Of a stretch of 64,000 nucleotides of DNA, positions 45,037 to 56,516 are shown piece by piece (within the stretch, counting starts at the first letter, position 1; every line of letters begins with the position of its first letter). The notes beneath the pieces are model-generated. The model was not told where the DNA came from. It did no database searches and saw nothing but the letters and a program-made list of their open reading frames with translations. Origin of the DNA: Phytophthora quininea (taxonomy: Eukaryota > Oomycota > Peronosporomycetes > Peronosporales > Peronosporaceae). The translations under genes were made by a program, and so were the position numbers. The stretch lies in assembly GCA_011947345.1 (NCBI GenBank), contig JAAVTG010000845.1, forward strand, positions 186,001 to 250,000, read 5' to 3'.

Positions 45037-45804
45037 GACACAAGGAGAAGATACGCACGAATCTTCCGGAGATGCGGGATCAAAACTTGGAGTCCTGGAC
45101 TCGCCCTGGTCACGTCCTGGAAGAGGCCAAGATTATTATCCTTGGTCGAAACACCTGTCAATCGAATTCCATGAGGATGCCGGCGTTGGTGTCATGTTAT
45201 TGTGCGTAAAACATTTTTGTGCACAATAAACCGACACCGCGCACAACATCGTTCAGAATAACCGCTCCGAATTTTAGGTACTGACATTTTAATGACAGTT
45301 TATGTACCTCACTGAAAAACGAAAACATATAAATAACAGAAACGATGATCCTTTGTTCGCCGGCCACGGGATATCCCAGCGCTTGCTCGGATACCGGTGT
45401 CTTTATCAGGCTTGTCAGCAAGCGCGGCTCACCGCGTACATTGGTATGCATTCTATTCGATGAAAATCGCGATGTCAACGGTAATAGCTATCAATTGCTA
45501 ACTGCAGACGAACTCGTAAGACTCAAAGGACCCTGACAACTAGCTTAAGATGATCGACAATGGAATACAGTCGTGGCTATAGTCGCCGATACACTGGCAA
45601 CCAAAGGAGACTCGACGGATGCAAACACTACGCTACACTTCGCACTGACAGAACGGAGCCTAGCACAGCTACGTACAGCTCATTTTGCCTTTCGCGCTCT
45701 GTAGCAATACACAGGAAGACACTTACAATGTGCTGTGCCAGTGTGGCCGATCTCCCGACCCAACAAGCCAAACACGCGTAAAAGCATCGAGGGTATTATC
45801 CGCC
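45037..45804. other. no gene seen
   Basis: Includes a 9-bp inverted repeat TTATTGTGC/GCACAATAA (45197-45205, 45221-45229). Only short open frames. Confidence 0.5.
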
Positions 45805-46190
45805 TTACTTCCGCTCTCCCACTTTTCTATCTGCCGGAATGTCCATCTTGGTCGTGACGAAGCCCATAAGCGCCACGGACGTCGAGAACATGACGAAGCG
45901 CGGCCCCACGAGCGGGCCGGCAATGCGCAGGAAGTCTCGGAAGCTCCAGGCCGTGACGCTCTTGGGCACCTCGTACGTGAGCAGGTGCGCCACGTAGCGG
46001 TTGAGGACGCGGCCCTGCACCGAGTAGGCGGTAATGGCGCTGACTCCCCAGCTGCCAGACTACCGGCGCTCTTGGGAGGGGCCTCAGACACGTTCGGAGG
46101 AAGCGCCAGTGCCGTGCCGACCTGGTACATTCCGTAGCCAGTAGCGGCACCGACGCCGGCCGTCCCAGCGATGAACAGCGGGAGAACCAT
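45805..46190 (-). CDS. small membrane protein, unknown family (one frame break)
   Basis: ATG 46190 (MVLPLFIAGTAGVGAATGYG) opens a Gly/Ala-rich hydrophobic segment. The frame then changes near 46050-46075, and frame 46020-45805 continues RVLNRYVAHLLTYEVPKSVT and a second hydrophobic segment VGPRFVMFSTSVALMGFVTT, ending KVGERK. The product is about 127 residues with two likely membrane segments and looks like a small organelle membrane protein. I do not recognise the family. The break is probably a sequence error given the compact, protein-like character of both parts. Confidence 0.55.
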
Positions 46191-46440
46191 CTCCGAGTCT
46201 TAACTTGTTGACGTCGAGTGTGCCCGAGCCCGAATGACGAGGAGTGAGAGGGCTGCTGATCAGGGTATACTAGTCTGCTGATGGTGGTGTCGGCTTCACA
46301 TCCAGAAAGCTATTAGAGGACGAGGAAAACGGAGGCGGAGAAGGAGAAGGGGTGCTGGCAAACTGAGGCGGAAAACCTGTTCGTCGTAGCGAGCCATTCA
46401 AGTTCGTGTTGGAGCTCTTTGTCGTGTCCTATGCTGCGCG
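46191..46440. other. divergent intergenic region
   Basis: Purine-rich GGAGAAGGAG stretch near 46330; presumably promoters for both sides. Confidence 0.4.
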
Positions 46441-46734
46441 ATGTCATTTCGTCAGCTTACTTTAAACGAAGTAACACCCCTTCCCATGATTGGTTGGCTA
46501 TCAAGACGAGCTGCCTCACGCGCCTTTTCCCCACCTTCGCCACTCGACAAAGTGCCAGCAATTGGTGCTGCAGCAGGAAGGAAAAAGGGAATGGATCCAT
46601 CTGACCGAATGCTTGTGGTGGCTCGATCCACTGCTGGGGGTTCCGATGATTACAGTAGCTTCGAGACAGAAACGATTGCTGAGTCTACGGACGATGCAGA
46701 AACTCTTTGCTATTATTCGCTAGACAGTATATGA
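46441..46734 (+). CDS. small hypothetical protein, 97 residues
   Basis: ATG-initiated frame MSFRQLTLNEVTPLPMIGWL, basic middle, acidic Ser/Thr-rich end (FETETIAESTDDAET). No recognisable domain or signal peptide. The acidic tail looks protein-like and the frame is closed by TGA about 215 bp before the valyl-tRNA synthetase start. It may be a real small gene or chance. Confidence 0.35.
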   Translation: MSFRQLTLNEVTPLPMIGWLSRRAASRAFSPPSPLDKVPAIGAAAGRKKGMDPSDRMLVVARSTAGGSDDYSSFETETIAESTDDAETLCYYSLDSI

Positions 46735-46951
46735 AGGAACTCCCAAAACTTCTGTAGTAGTAGCTCGTACACATACATGTAGCAACATTCTTGCGTGATC
46801 TGCACCAACACCAGCACCAGCAACGAGCGAGAAGTGTCGTGCTAACCATAAGAACGTTCACCCCCACCCCCAATACAACACAAAAGTTTCTATGCACAAA
46901 TTGGCCCGATCTAATCTCCAGCCATTTCGCTTTATCCAAGTCGATCAAAAG

Positions 46952-49900
46952 ATGGCGGAGCAGGCCCCGACCAAGCCAATGCCAGCGCTGCGGTGCCCCC
47001 GCGCCAGCCAAGCTGAGCAAGAACGCCATGAAGAAGGCGCTGCGTGCCGAGAAGAACGGCGGCTCCAAGCCCAAGAAGGAGAAGGACCCGAACCGCTGGG
47101 CGCCCAAGAGCGACAAGAAGAAGAAAAGGAGGCGGCGTCTCCCGCCAAGCCCGATGCCCCCGCCTTCGTCAACGAGACCCCCAAGGGTGAGAAGAAACGC
47201 ATGGATGCGCCCATGCTCAGCGCCTACAACCCCGTGGCCGTTGAGGCCGCCTGGCAGGACTGGTGGGAGGCCTCGGGCTTCTTCTCGTGCTCGGACGACA
47301 AGATCAAGAACGCCAAGAGTGACGAGCGCTTTGTCATGGTCATCCCGCCCCCAACGTCACGGGCTCGCTGCACTTGGGTCACGCGCTGACGGTGGCCATC
47401 CAAGACGCGCTAACTCGCTGGCACCGCATGCTGGGCCACGCCACGCTCTGGGTGCCCGGCACGGACCACGCCGGCATCGCCACCCAGTCGGTGGTGGAGA
47501 AGCGACTGCTGAAGGAGGAGAACAAGAACCGCCACGACCTCGGGCGAGAGAAGTTCCTGGAGCGCGTCTGGGACTGGAAGAACCAGTACGAGAGCAGGAT
47601 CCACCACCAATTCCGCAGCGTCGGCTGCTCCGTCGACTGGGACCGCAAGTACTTCTCCATGGATGACAACTGCTCGCGTGCGGTGCGTCACGCCTTTTGC
47701 CAGCTCTGGGAGGAGGGACTCATCTACCGCGCCACGCGGATGATCAACTGGAGCTGCAAACTCAAGACGGCGCTCTCGGAGATCGAAGTGGACTACATTG
47801 ACATTGAGAAGCGCACCAAGCTGGCGGTGCCAGGGCACAACCCGGACCGCAAGTACGAGTTTGGCGTCTTGACGTCCTTTGGGTACCCGGTGGAGGGCTC
47901 GGACGAGCAGGTGATCGTGGCCACGACGCGTCTGGAGACGATGCTGGGCGACTCGGGTGTGGCTGTCCACCCCGAGGACCCGCGCTACAAGCACCTGCAC
48001 TGCAAGTTCGTCATCCACCCGTTCAACGGCCGCCGCATTCCGATCGTGCTGGACCCCGTGCTGGTCGACATGAACTTCGGTACGGGAGCCGTCAAGATCA
48101 CGCCGGCCCACGACCCCAACGATTACGAATGTGGCAAGCGCCACAACCTCGAGTTCATCAACGTGCTGACGGACGACGGCGCCATCAACGAGAACGGCAG
48201 CGAGTTCGCTGGCATGATGCGCTACGACGCGCGTATTGCCGTCGAGAAGGCGCTGGAGGCCAAGGGACTGTACCACGGCAAGGAGGACAACAAGATGCGT
48301 CTGGGTCTGTGCTCGCGCTCGGGCGACATTATCGAGCCCCTCGTGAAGCCTCAGTGGTTCGTCAACTGCGACCAGATGGCGAAGGATGCCATGGCTGCCG
48401 TCACCAACAAGGACCTGAAAATCCTGCCCGAGACCCACGAGAAGACGTGGTTCCGCTGGCTCGAGAACATCCGCGACTGGTGCATTTCGCGTCAGCTGTG
48501 GTGGGGCCACCGCATCCCTGCCTACTTTGCTCGCGTGAAGGGCGAGGGCTTCATTGACCGCAACTCCGACGACGCGTCCAGCCGCTGGTTTGCCGGTGTG
48601 TCTGAGGAAGATGCTCGTAAGAAGGCCGCCGCAAAGCTGAACGTTGCTGAGGATCAGATTGAGCTGGAGCAGGACGAGGATGTGCTGGACACGTGGGTGA
48701 GTGCTGGTTTGTTCCCGTTCGCTGTGTTTGGCTGGCCCAGCAAGTCGGGCGACTTTGAGAACTTCTACCCGACAGATCTGCTTGAGACTGGCTACGACAT
48801 TCTGTTCTTCTGGGTGGCTCGTATGGTGTTCATGGGCCAGAAGTTGACTGGCAAGCTGCCGTTCAAGACGATCTACCTGCACTCGATGGTGCGTGACAAG
48901 TACGGGCGTAAGATGTCCAAGAGTCTGGGTAATGTGGTGGATCCACTGGAGATCATCTCCGGTTGTACTCTAGAGGATCTATTTGCCAAACTGGAGAACG
49001 GCAACCTGCCGGCGAAGGAGGTGGAGAAGGCCAAGAAGGGCCAGAAGCTCGACTTCCCCAGGGCATTCCCGAATGCGGTGCCGATGCTCTTCGCTTCGGT
49101 CTGTTGGCTTACACCCAGCAGGGCCGCGACATTAACTTGGACATTGGTCGTCTTGTTGGCTACCGCAACTTCTGCAACAAGTTGTGGAATGCTGTGCGTT
49201 TTGCCATGTCGAACCTCGAGGGCGGCTTCTCGGCTGCCGAGAACGTGGCTGACCTGGTTCTATCCAACGCAGTGGTGAGCTCTCGTGACCGCTTCATCCT
49301 GAGTCGACTGAATAACGCCATCAAGGTCTGCAACGACTCGTTCGCTGCGTACGAATTCGGAGAGCTGACCAATGCTCTGTACAACTTCTGGCTGTACGAT
49401 CTGTGCGACGTGTACCTCGAGCTCACGAAGCCTGTGATTAACGGCGACGATGAGCAGGCCAAGCTGGCGGCTCAGCAGACGCTGTACGTGTGTCTGGAGT
49501 TTGGTCTGCGTCTGCTGCACCCGACGATGCCGTTCGTGACTGAGGAGCTGTGGCAGCGTCTGCCTGGCAAGCGCTCGACTGCGAGTATCACGATCGCTCC
49601 GTACCCGTTGCCGATGGACGGATGGACGAACTCGGAGGTGGAGGTCAACATGGAACTGGTCAAGGAAGTGATCCACGCTGCTCGCTCTGTGCGTGCCGAG
49701 TACGGTCTGGCCAACAGCGTACGCCCGCAGTTCTTCATCAAGTGCAGCGACAACGACGTCAAGGCGGTCGTGGAGGCGCAGCTGGATGACTTCAGCACGC
49801 TGGCCAAGGCTGGCGACTCCAAGTGCATCGTGGACGAGGAGGCGCCCCAGGGCTGTGCCATGCACAGTGTCAATGACAAGGTGCAGATCTTCGTGCTGCT

Positions 49901-50123
49901 TGCTGGCCTCGTTGACTTCGCGAACGAGATCGCCAAACTGGAGAAGAAGCTGACGAAGATTGCACCGTCGCTGGCTAGTCTGGAGAAGAAGATGGGTCGT
50001 GAGGACTACGCCACTAAAGTCCCCGAGAATGTCCGCGAGGCTGACGCCGCTAAGAAGGAGGCTCTAGAGACGGAGGAGGATGGCATCCACCGAGCCATCG
50101 CCGAGTTCAAGCGCCTGCTGTAG
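46952..50123 (+). CDS. valyl-tRNA synthetase
   Basis: A class I aminoacyl-tRNA synthetase of about 1,055 residues, attaching valine to tRNA-Val. It has a Lys-rich N-terminal extension ([14 protein letters not shown]), the HIGH box as HLGH ([11 protein letters not shown], about 47365), the editing domain ([30 protein letters not shown]), the KMSKS box ([11 protein letters not shown], about 48910), the anticodon-binding domain and the C-terminal coiled coil ([12 protein letters not shown]). The printed frame is broken at four homopolymers: CCCCC 46996-47000, AAAA 47124-47127, CCCCC 47348-47352 and CCCC 49056-49059. Everything between is perfectly conserved. Because this gene is essential and normally present in one or two copies, the breaks are almost certainly sequence errors. 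The start ATG 46952 precedes MAEQAPTKP. Confidence 0.95.
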
Positions 50124-50220
50124 ATGAGTGTCTGTCTTCGGGGGATCGGAGCTGCACTGGGTTGGCGAAATATACTTTGTCTGATCTTAGTTCTTAGTTA
50201 TCCGTGAGAGACTGATCCAT

Positions 50221-53200
50221 TTATCGAGCCGGGAGTTCGCTTGCCACTTGCCCTTCAACGCTGTCTGCACGAGAATCGTTCTGCTGAACTTTGTCATGCA
50301 GCTCGTTTGGTGACGCCTGCACTACGTCGACCATCTCTTTGGTGATCTCGTCATTCCCCAACTCGTCGCCGAGATACGCCTGGAAGTTGCTGAGTCTCGA
50401 CATCATGTCGTTGAGTCTGGAGGCAAAAATGCCAATTTGCCGATCAAGTTTTCGCTCTTCTTCTTCTGCAGATGCCAGTAGTCTGGAGGACACATCGACG
50501 GAGAGTTCATCGATTCTTGCGTTGGGCTCAACATCCTGATCCTCAGGGACGGACTGAAGCTGCAGCCGAGGATTATCCAGTCCCCAGGCTTTTTCAGGTC
50601 CAAGAGCTTCTCCTCGTCATCGGATACGTTGAGGATGCCGTTCGTTGCTAGTCGAAGTCTCTTGATACCTAGCGCAGCGGTGGAGCGAAGTTTCTGCGAA
50701 GTTCATAGCAAACTCGGAGGAGTAAGCCAGTGGCGAGCAGCGTTGGGCTATTACAGAGTACCTTAGCAAATGAAGTCTCCTTGACACGCATTCCATGGAC
50801 CTCAAGCTGACGCTTTGCGAGCTCAAGCATTTCCACACCGTCAATGGCGGCTGCTTTCGCCTTCACTCGAGACGAGTCGAAGCGTTCGCGCAGAATCGCA
50901 ACTACAATGTTCTGTACAGGAAAACATTAGAGATTGCCATACCTGAGTTGACTTCCAGTAGCGTACCAATACTACAAACGTTGTGGAGAACTGGAAGAGT
51001 AGACGAAAGAGCTGCTGGTCAACACGCCCAACTAAGTCCAACGGGTGCCATCGTCTGGCGAGAGTCCTCGCCATCGTCGCGCTAACAACATCGTGACATC
51101 ATGAGAATGTGTATCATGCAAAACGAACGAGTGACTAACGAACTTACATGCCTGCCCCATAGCTCCGGAAATGAGAGCGTGCGGAAGGGAAAAGCAGCAC
51201 TCCAGCATGTGCAAAGCCCAACACGTAGACGCTCAGCAGCAGTGCAAAACTCAGTAGCAGAGATTGCGCTCGCTCCAGTTTGTCGACTGTGCTTTCCAAT
51301 GGCTTGACTGCCTTCGCGAGTCGCAACAGTCTCCACCACATGAGTACTGCGCAAACCGCCGTAAGAGTTCGCTCGGTGCGCAGATAGTGAATGCTCGCTC
51401 TGAGATCCACGTAAGCGCTGTCGGACGCTTCAGCGATGTTGAGGACCATCGGGAATGCGGCTTCGACAATGGATTGAATACGTAGGGCGATGATGGCGGC
51501 CCAAAGCACGACAATCGCGAAGTCAGCAACGTGGCTGGGAAGCAAAAAGTAAAAGAGGCGATACTGCAGCAACTTGTCGAGCTGCTTGTGCGCAAACCAC
51601 ACGACCCCGCAAGGATGGCCAGCTCTGTGAGAAAATGTGGGGAGATGACGAACAAACCGGGGTATTGGTCCAGATGCAGCGGTGTGACTTGAGCAGAAGC
51701 AACGACCTCACCACCGCCACCCTCTGCAGTTCCCGAAGAAGCGAATCCGAATTCAAACAAGAGCTGAACCGCGCAATGCAAATCAAACGCTGCGTTGTAG
51801 AGATTGAACCGTACAAACAGCGCTCGACTGCTTTCATCCAACCACCGACCACGACGCAGCTTGGCGAGTTCGCAACGAGAATCGCATGCATCACTTGAAG
51901 TAGAGCTATTGCCATCCAAGCGCGGTAAAAAGTGGCGGAAACCACTCCCTGGGTATGTAGCGAGTTGGCCGCGGAAGGTTTCGAAGTCTTTTGCTGCTGG
52001 TGATGCAGACCAAGTGTCCTCGAAATACGGAGGGCGTGAAATTGCTGCCTTGCGTTCTGCAGCTGGCGAGTAGGCAGGATAACACCACTTCTGTTCACCT
52101 TCCGGGTGGTCAGGAAGGGTGTCATAACAGGAAGCCGTCGAAGCAACTCGAACAAGTCGAAGCTCCACTCCACCTAGCAGCAAATTGGCACGATCAACCA
52201 TCCCCAATTGAGAATCCACGTCAACTGCGAAGCTGTCACCATTGTACCAAGTGTCCTGAAAGAGCACGGACTGAACCGGACCATCTAGGAAATCCCAGAC
52301 GTCTGCAACTGAGTGGACGTCACGCAACGTTGTCATTGGGCCTTCTGGAGAGGAACTCGCCCACCACTGCGTGTCCACAAGAGCACGACGGACAGCAAAC
52401 ACGAGATCGCTCGAGTGCTGATCGTAGATCAGAAACGTCGAGTTGAGAATGAAGGAAACCAGCAGCAACACATAGAGAGCGATGTCCGTACGACTAGCTC
52501 GCTCTCGCCGAGCCAGCTCGCGGGGGTCGAACAAAGCGCATTTCTGAAAGCTGTGGAGCGTGCTCTTAATAGCAAGTCGTGTGTGTCGGTGCACGATGCC
52601 CGAGTAAGCAAAGAGCGCCACATAAGCGAGGTCCAGTACCTTGCACTCGTTGATGGTCCGGTACGCCTCAGGTAGTGCTGCCAACCGCGAAAGAAGTTGG
52701 AAACCCTCCACGGTCACTTCCTCAGTGTCCAAATGAGAGGCCACAGCCTCCACGACACGAGATATGCCGGTGAAGTTGAAGATGCCGTGGATAATGCGAA
52801 TGTCTAGCGCTGACAAGCAGCAAGATTAAAGGAATGTGAGCAGGTTGAAAATCATCAATCGAATACGAGGCAGCTTACTCTTTTCGTGCAAACCGTTGAG
52901 CGTTCCGATCGCGTGCCAAACCAACTCTGTGTCCTGCCCAAAGCGCTTCATGGCTGTCATGGTGAGCGCAATCCCGTTGCCGTCAATAAATGTCCCCGCA
53001 ATGAGTGCTACCCGTCGGAGGAGTAGTTTTCGTTGTAACAATGTGTTAGAACTGGCCAAAAACAGCAATTGGCGTACCATCCGTGACGAAGAAACCCAAT
53101 GGGATCAGCACCGCTCGACAGATCTGAAGGCTGTGGTCGTATCGCTTGAGCAGTCCTAGCAGCTCCAACACGAGATCAGGAGAAGAAACAGATTCTTTCA

Positions 53201-53875
53201 CAAGGTCTGGCGGAACATCAACAAGAAAAGTTTAGCATTTCAGTTCACTGTTTTATTCGTTGTTGGCCCCTCACCGTTCATGACGAGACTGCCCAGTGCA
53301 CGACAAGCTGCAGCGATGACTTCTGGCTTGTTGTCGTGGAAACGGACGCATTTCATCAAAATCTCTTTCGCATCGTCGGCTGCGAGAAACTCGAGCGCTC
53401 CGTCGACTGAATCAGCAGACACCATTGAATCGATCATAAACCTGCAGTGAATGGCCGACCACAACTTACCGTGCAGCTTCGAGTAGATATTGATGCAGTC
53501 CAGCACTGGAACTAGCACATGCTCGTTGTGCACAAACTTGTGCAGCGCAAATACGGCCATCTGCATCCCGTTCGCGCCGGAAAAGTCGTAGCCTGGATTG
53601 TACCCGAACGTTTGGCCGCCACACGCGAAGTAGAAGTTGCCCACATTGGCCAGCGTTTTGAAACCGGACAGCACAGCCCATGCGTAGTTGATCTCTTTAC
53701 TGATGGAGTCGCAGATGCTTGGAACGCCTCGAGATTTGAGCAGCGCCAGCAGCTCCTTCTCCGCTGCCGAACAACGATCATCACAATCAATTGAGCTCGA
53801 GACCTTGCTGGAAAACTTGTTAGCACGAACCTTCTGTAAGCTCGTTGGCCTTGTCCCCCTCGGTATCAGCGTCAT
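50221..53875 (-). CDS. polycystin-type (PKD2/TRPP-like) cation channel with armadillo-like N-terminus
   Basis: Seven exons (complement): 53875-53275, 53206-53078, 53007-52879, 52809-51148, 51081-50967, 50911-50762 and 50693-50221; about 1,085 residues. Exons 1-3 form helical ARM/HEAT-like repeats (EVIAAACRALGSLVMN; LVWHAIGTLNGLHEKS). Exon 4 has TM1 (IALYVLLLVSFILNSTF), the extracellular polycystin/TOP domain (LLLGGVELRLVRVAS, LRRGRWLDESSRALFVRFNL) and TM helices (HVADFAIVVLWAAIIAL). Exons 5-6 carry the last TM (FSTTFVVLNIVVAILRERF). The C-terminus is a coiled coil (EEEERKLDRQIGIFASRL). The usual acidic selectivity-filter motif is not obvious in the exon 5 pore segment. Homopolymer breaks occur at 51605-51608 and 50582-50585. 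These channels pass Ca2+/Na+ in cilia or internal membranes, which would fit zoospores (inference). Confidence 0.85.
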
Positions 53876-54261
53876 TCAGAGGGTGATACGCTCGCATCGC
53901 TCGACAAGTAAAGACTAAAGAGTCGCTTCTTTCTTGTCGAGCATAAAAGTATCTTTGTGCTGGACGCGGTCTCGATCGGCGGTGAAATAATGCTACGGTT
54001 GCTCATATTACATAATTATTGGCGCCTTGCCGTCAATGCGGCAGTTGGCGTCGCTAGCCGCCGATCTGGGAAAACTGTTTGCTTTGCTTTGAGACTTTCT
54101 GCAGCCTCCTCGCTGGTCTTGCCCCTCTCACTCCTCGGGGACAGTGTTTGCTTTTGTTGACTTGCACTTCGTCAATCGCGCTCATCTTGCAACACTTAAA
54201 GCTAGTGGTACACTGGGGCCTCAGCTCCGTCCGCTTCGCCCACAACTTTTTATCCGCTCGT
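53876..54261. other. intergenic region, no gene seen
   Basis: Promoter side of the channel gene and 3' end of the next gene. Confidence 0.5.
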
Positions 54262-55704
54262 CTATAGCCACAGCCCGCTGGACGATGGGTCGTACTCGTC
54301 GTACAGGCGCGAGCTTCCAAGACTCACGCTCTTCGACACGCCGCGTGCTGATGAATCTTGAGGTGACAGTGCGCGGGTCAAAATGGGTCCGGAAGTCGGC
54401 GGTCTGGAGCTCATCCTGCGCAGATTGTCTGGTAGAGCAGCAAAATAATAGAGATGTCAGGTATTTGCATCTCATTTTACAGCCCAGGTGAATTTCTTAC
54501 TCCTTGCGTTAGCCCCCGCATCGAACATCATCGTATGGCGAATCTCTGCACAAGTCACACAAAACATCATCGGTCAGACACGCTCGTCGTCCCTTAAGAA
54601 GCTAGAGACTGCTCACCGTAAGCCGTCTTGCGGTTGGCGCGACTTCCCAACACCCCGGCGCTCTTCTGTCGGGTGAGTTCCGCCTGCTGGAGCTTAAGTT
54701 TCTGCCTGTCCTGGTCCAGCTGGTTCAGTTTGTTCAAAACGTCTCTCCGCTGCGCCAACAATTGCGCCAAGTCAATATCCGACTCGCGCCCACCGGCCTC
54801 CATCATAGTGATGGAGCTGCGCGGGATAGGGATGGCGCTGGGGTTGTCCAGTGCGCTAGCGGCCGTCTTGGAGATAGTGGGCCTGGCGATCCGCTTGTAC
54901 TCCTTCTTCTCGGCCACCTCTCCGTCGTCCATCACGTCGTGCTGCTTCATGCAGTTGACGCAGAAGCCGAGCTTGAACGGGTTCGGCACAAAGTCCGTGC
55001 ACACATTTTCCTCATCAGGGTCGTCCACCGGCTCCCCCACCGGGCGTGGATGACGGACGGACTGTTCGGCGGACTACCGAGGATGCAGTCGCTGTCAAAG
55101 GGTTGCAGCTCGATGGGGTCTCCTGCCAGGTAGCCAGGGTCCTCGTACGAGTGATAGACAGGGGTGCGGTCATCTTCCGCTAGCAAACTGGGCTTCCGGT
55201 TGGGCTGGTAGCCGGCCTCGGTGCGGCTGCGGTGGATACGCGACCGGCTCAGCGGGTTAACCACGTCGTCGGACGGTGCTCGCGGGCGGGGCGGGCGGCC
55301 GTTGCGCGTGTTGCGCCGCTGGGTGTGGAAGCGCTCGGACAGAGACTGCCGTCTGGAACGGATCAAAGCAGGCGCAAGAGAGCGTTAGCCAAAATGACAG
55401 GCGGCTAAGAGCGATGAAGGAATACCTACTTTTGCGGCGTTTGCGGGCTGCCGGAGGGGACGGCGCTTCCAGCAGCGTGTCCAGGTCGACGCTCTCGACG
55501 TTGGGGGCCGACCAGCGGCCACGGTCGTGGTCTCGCTCGCGCTGGTTGCGCCTGCTTTAGGGGAGGGGATGACAACACGAGACGTCAAATCAGATGCACA
55601 CCGACGCGTTTTCTCTCTTTGTAGCTGCTTCCTACCTCTGGTAGAGCACGCCGCTTTCGCTCAGCACCACCTGCGACTGTTTTGCAGCACAGACACACGC
55701 CCAT
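54262..55704 (-). CDS. unknown protein with N-terminal MGVCLCC acylation signal and coiled coil
   Basis: The start at 55704 (MGVCLCCK) has Gly2 and Cys residues suited to myristoylation and palmitoylation. Exons then read VVLSESGVLYQ (donor GTAGGA), RRNQRERDHDRGRWSAPN (after CTAAAG), RQSLSERFHTQRRNTRNGR to 54594 and, after an intron ending CTACCAG, NLRRMSSRPPTSGP...LYDEYDPSSSGLWL-stop at 54262. Features are a basic Arg/Pro region, a cysteine motif (CTDFVPNPFKLGFCVNCMKQH) that could bind zinc, and a coiled coil (LNKLNQLDQDRQKLKLQQAE). Homopolymer breaks occur near 55680-55683 and 55042-55044. I do not recognise the family. The likely role is a peripheral membrane adaptor (inference). Confidence 0.6.
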
Positions 55705-56516
55705 TAGCCTTTGAGAACCATTCCCATCCTTAGCCAGCTGCGTCCTCATTTACCTCGCTGTTGCGCGTGCACGTGTTGCCCATGTCTGTCCGTCGGCCCT
55801 CGCTTCTGTCTGGCGCAGGGAGGTCTCTATCGCGTGTTAGAGGAAGGGAGGAACGTGAGCTTCCAGACGATCGAGCCGCCTCCGGAAGCGGCCGCAGTCT
55901 TGGGAAATGGCCTCACGCGATTTTTCGTCGCGCCCCTTTCGCCCAAAACGCGGTCACTCATATTTTTAGCCAATGAACGCGCTCCCCTAGTCCCCTAGTC
56001 AGGTAACGGCGGTCCCTCCCGAAAAGAGGCAGTTTGCGCGGCACTTGGATTTGTTTGCCGCAGGGGATCGCCTCGCGGTTCTTGCACACACTTTACCGCA
56101 TCACAGCTTTGACTCGGTTCTTGGCTGCTGCTTCCTTGCCAACACGAAGCTGCTCGCGTTGGAAGTGCAAGAAATAGCTGCAGCTTGGTCCTCAATTGGA
56201 GCGATATACACCGTTGACGAACATGCTGCCATTTTTGGGAGGAGGCGTCTGTCTGCATTCTCAACGTTTGCCTCCGAAAGTGTTCGGCCATTCCTCCCGC
56301 TGCGGGCGAATGCGAGTCTCCTCCAGTGTATTGCTAATACTTATTACCGGTAGTGGCAACATCGCACATGACGACTCGACACTGCAAAGCACACGTAAAG
56401 ACGGCCAGTCACCACCGCAGCCATCTCGGCCCCAAAGATTCTTGCTTTGCAACGCTTGACAAAGTTCATGCGAACCAGTTGGCGGTCATGTCTTGACAGG
56501 TTGCTGCAGTCTAATC
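55705..56516. other. intergenic region, no supported gene
   Basis: Open frames of about 95-102 codons on the plus strand (55711-55998, 56045-56353) lack an ATG context or family features. Confidence 0.45.

Noticed and set aside
45197..45229. TTATTGTGC/GCACAATAA inverted repeat as terminator or transposon end
   Set aside because: Only 9 bp, no matching partner, target duplication or adjacent gene end was found.
47410..48882. 490-codon minus-strand open frame opposite valyl-tRNA synthetase
   Set aside because: An antisense shadow of a strongly biased coding region; no recognisable protein features.
55711..56353. Two plus-strand frames of about 100 codons between the acylated protein and PRORP genes
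   Set aside because: No ATG in good context, no domain; probably promoter DNA.
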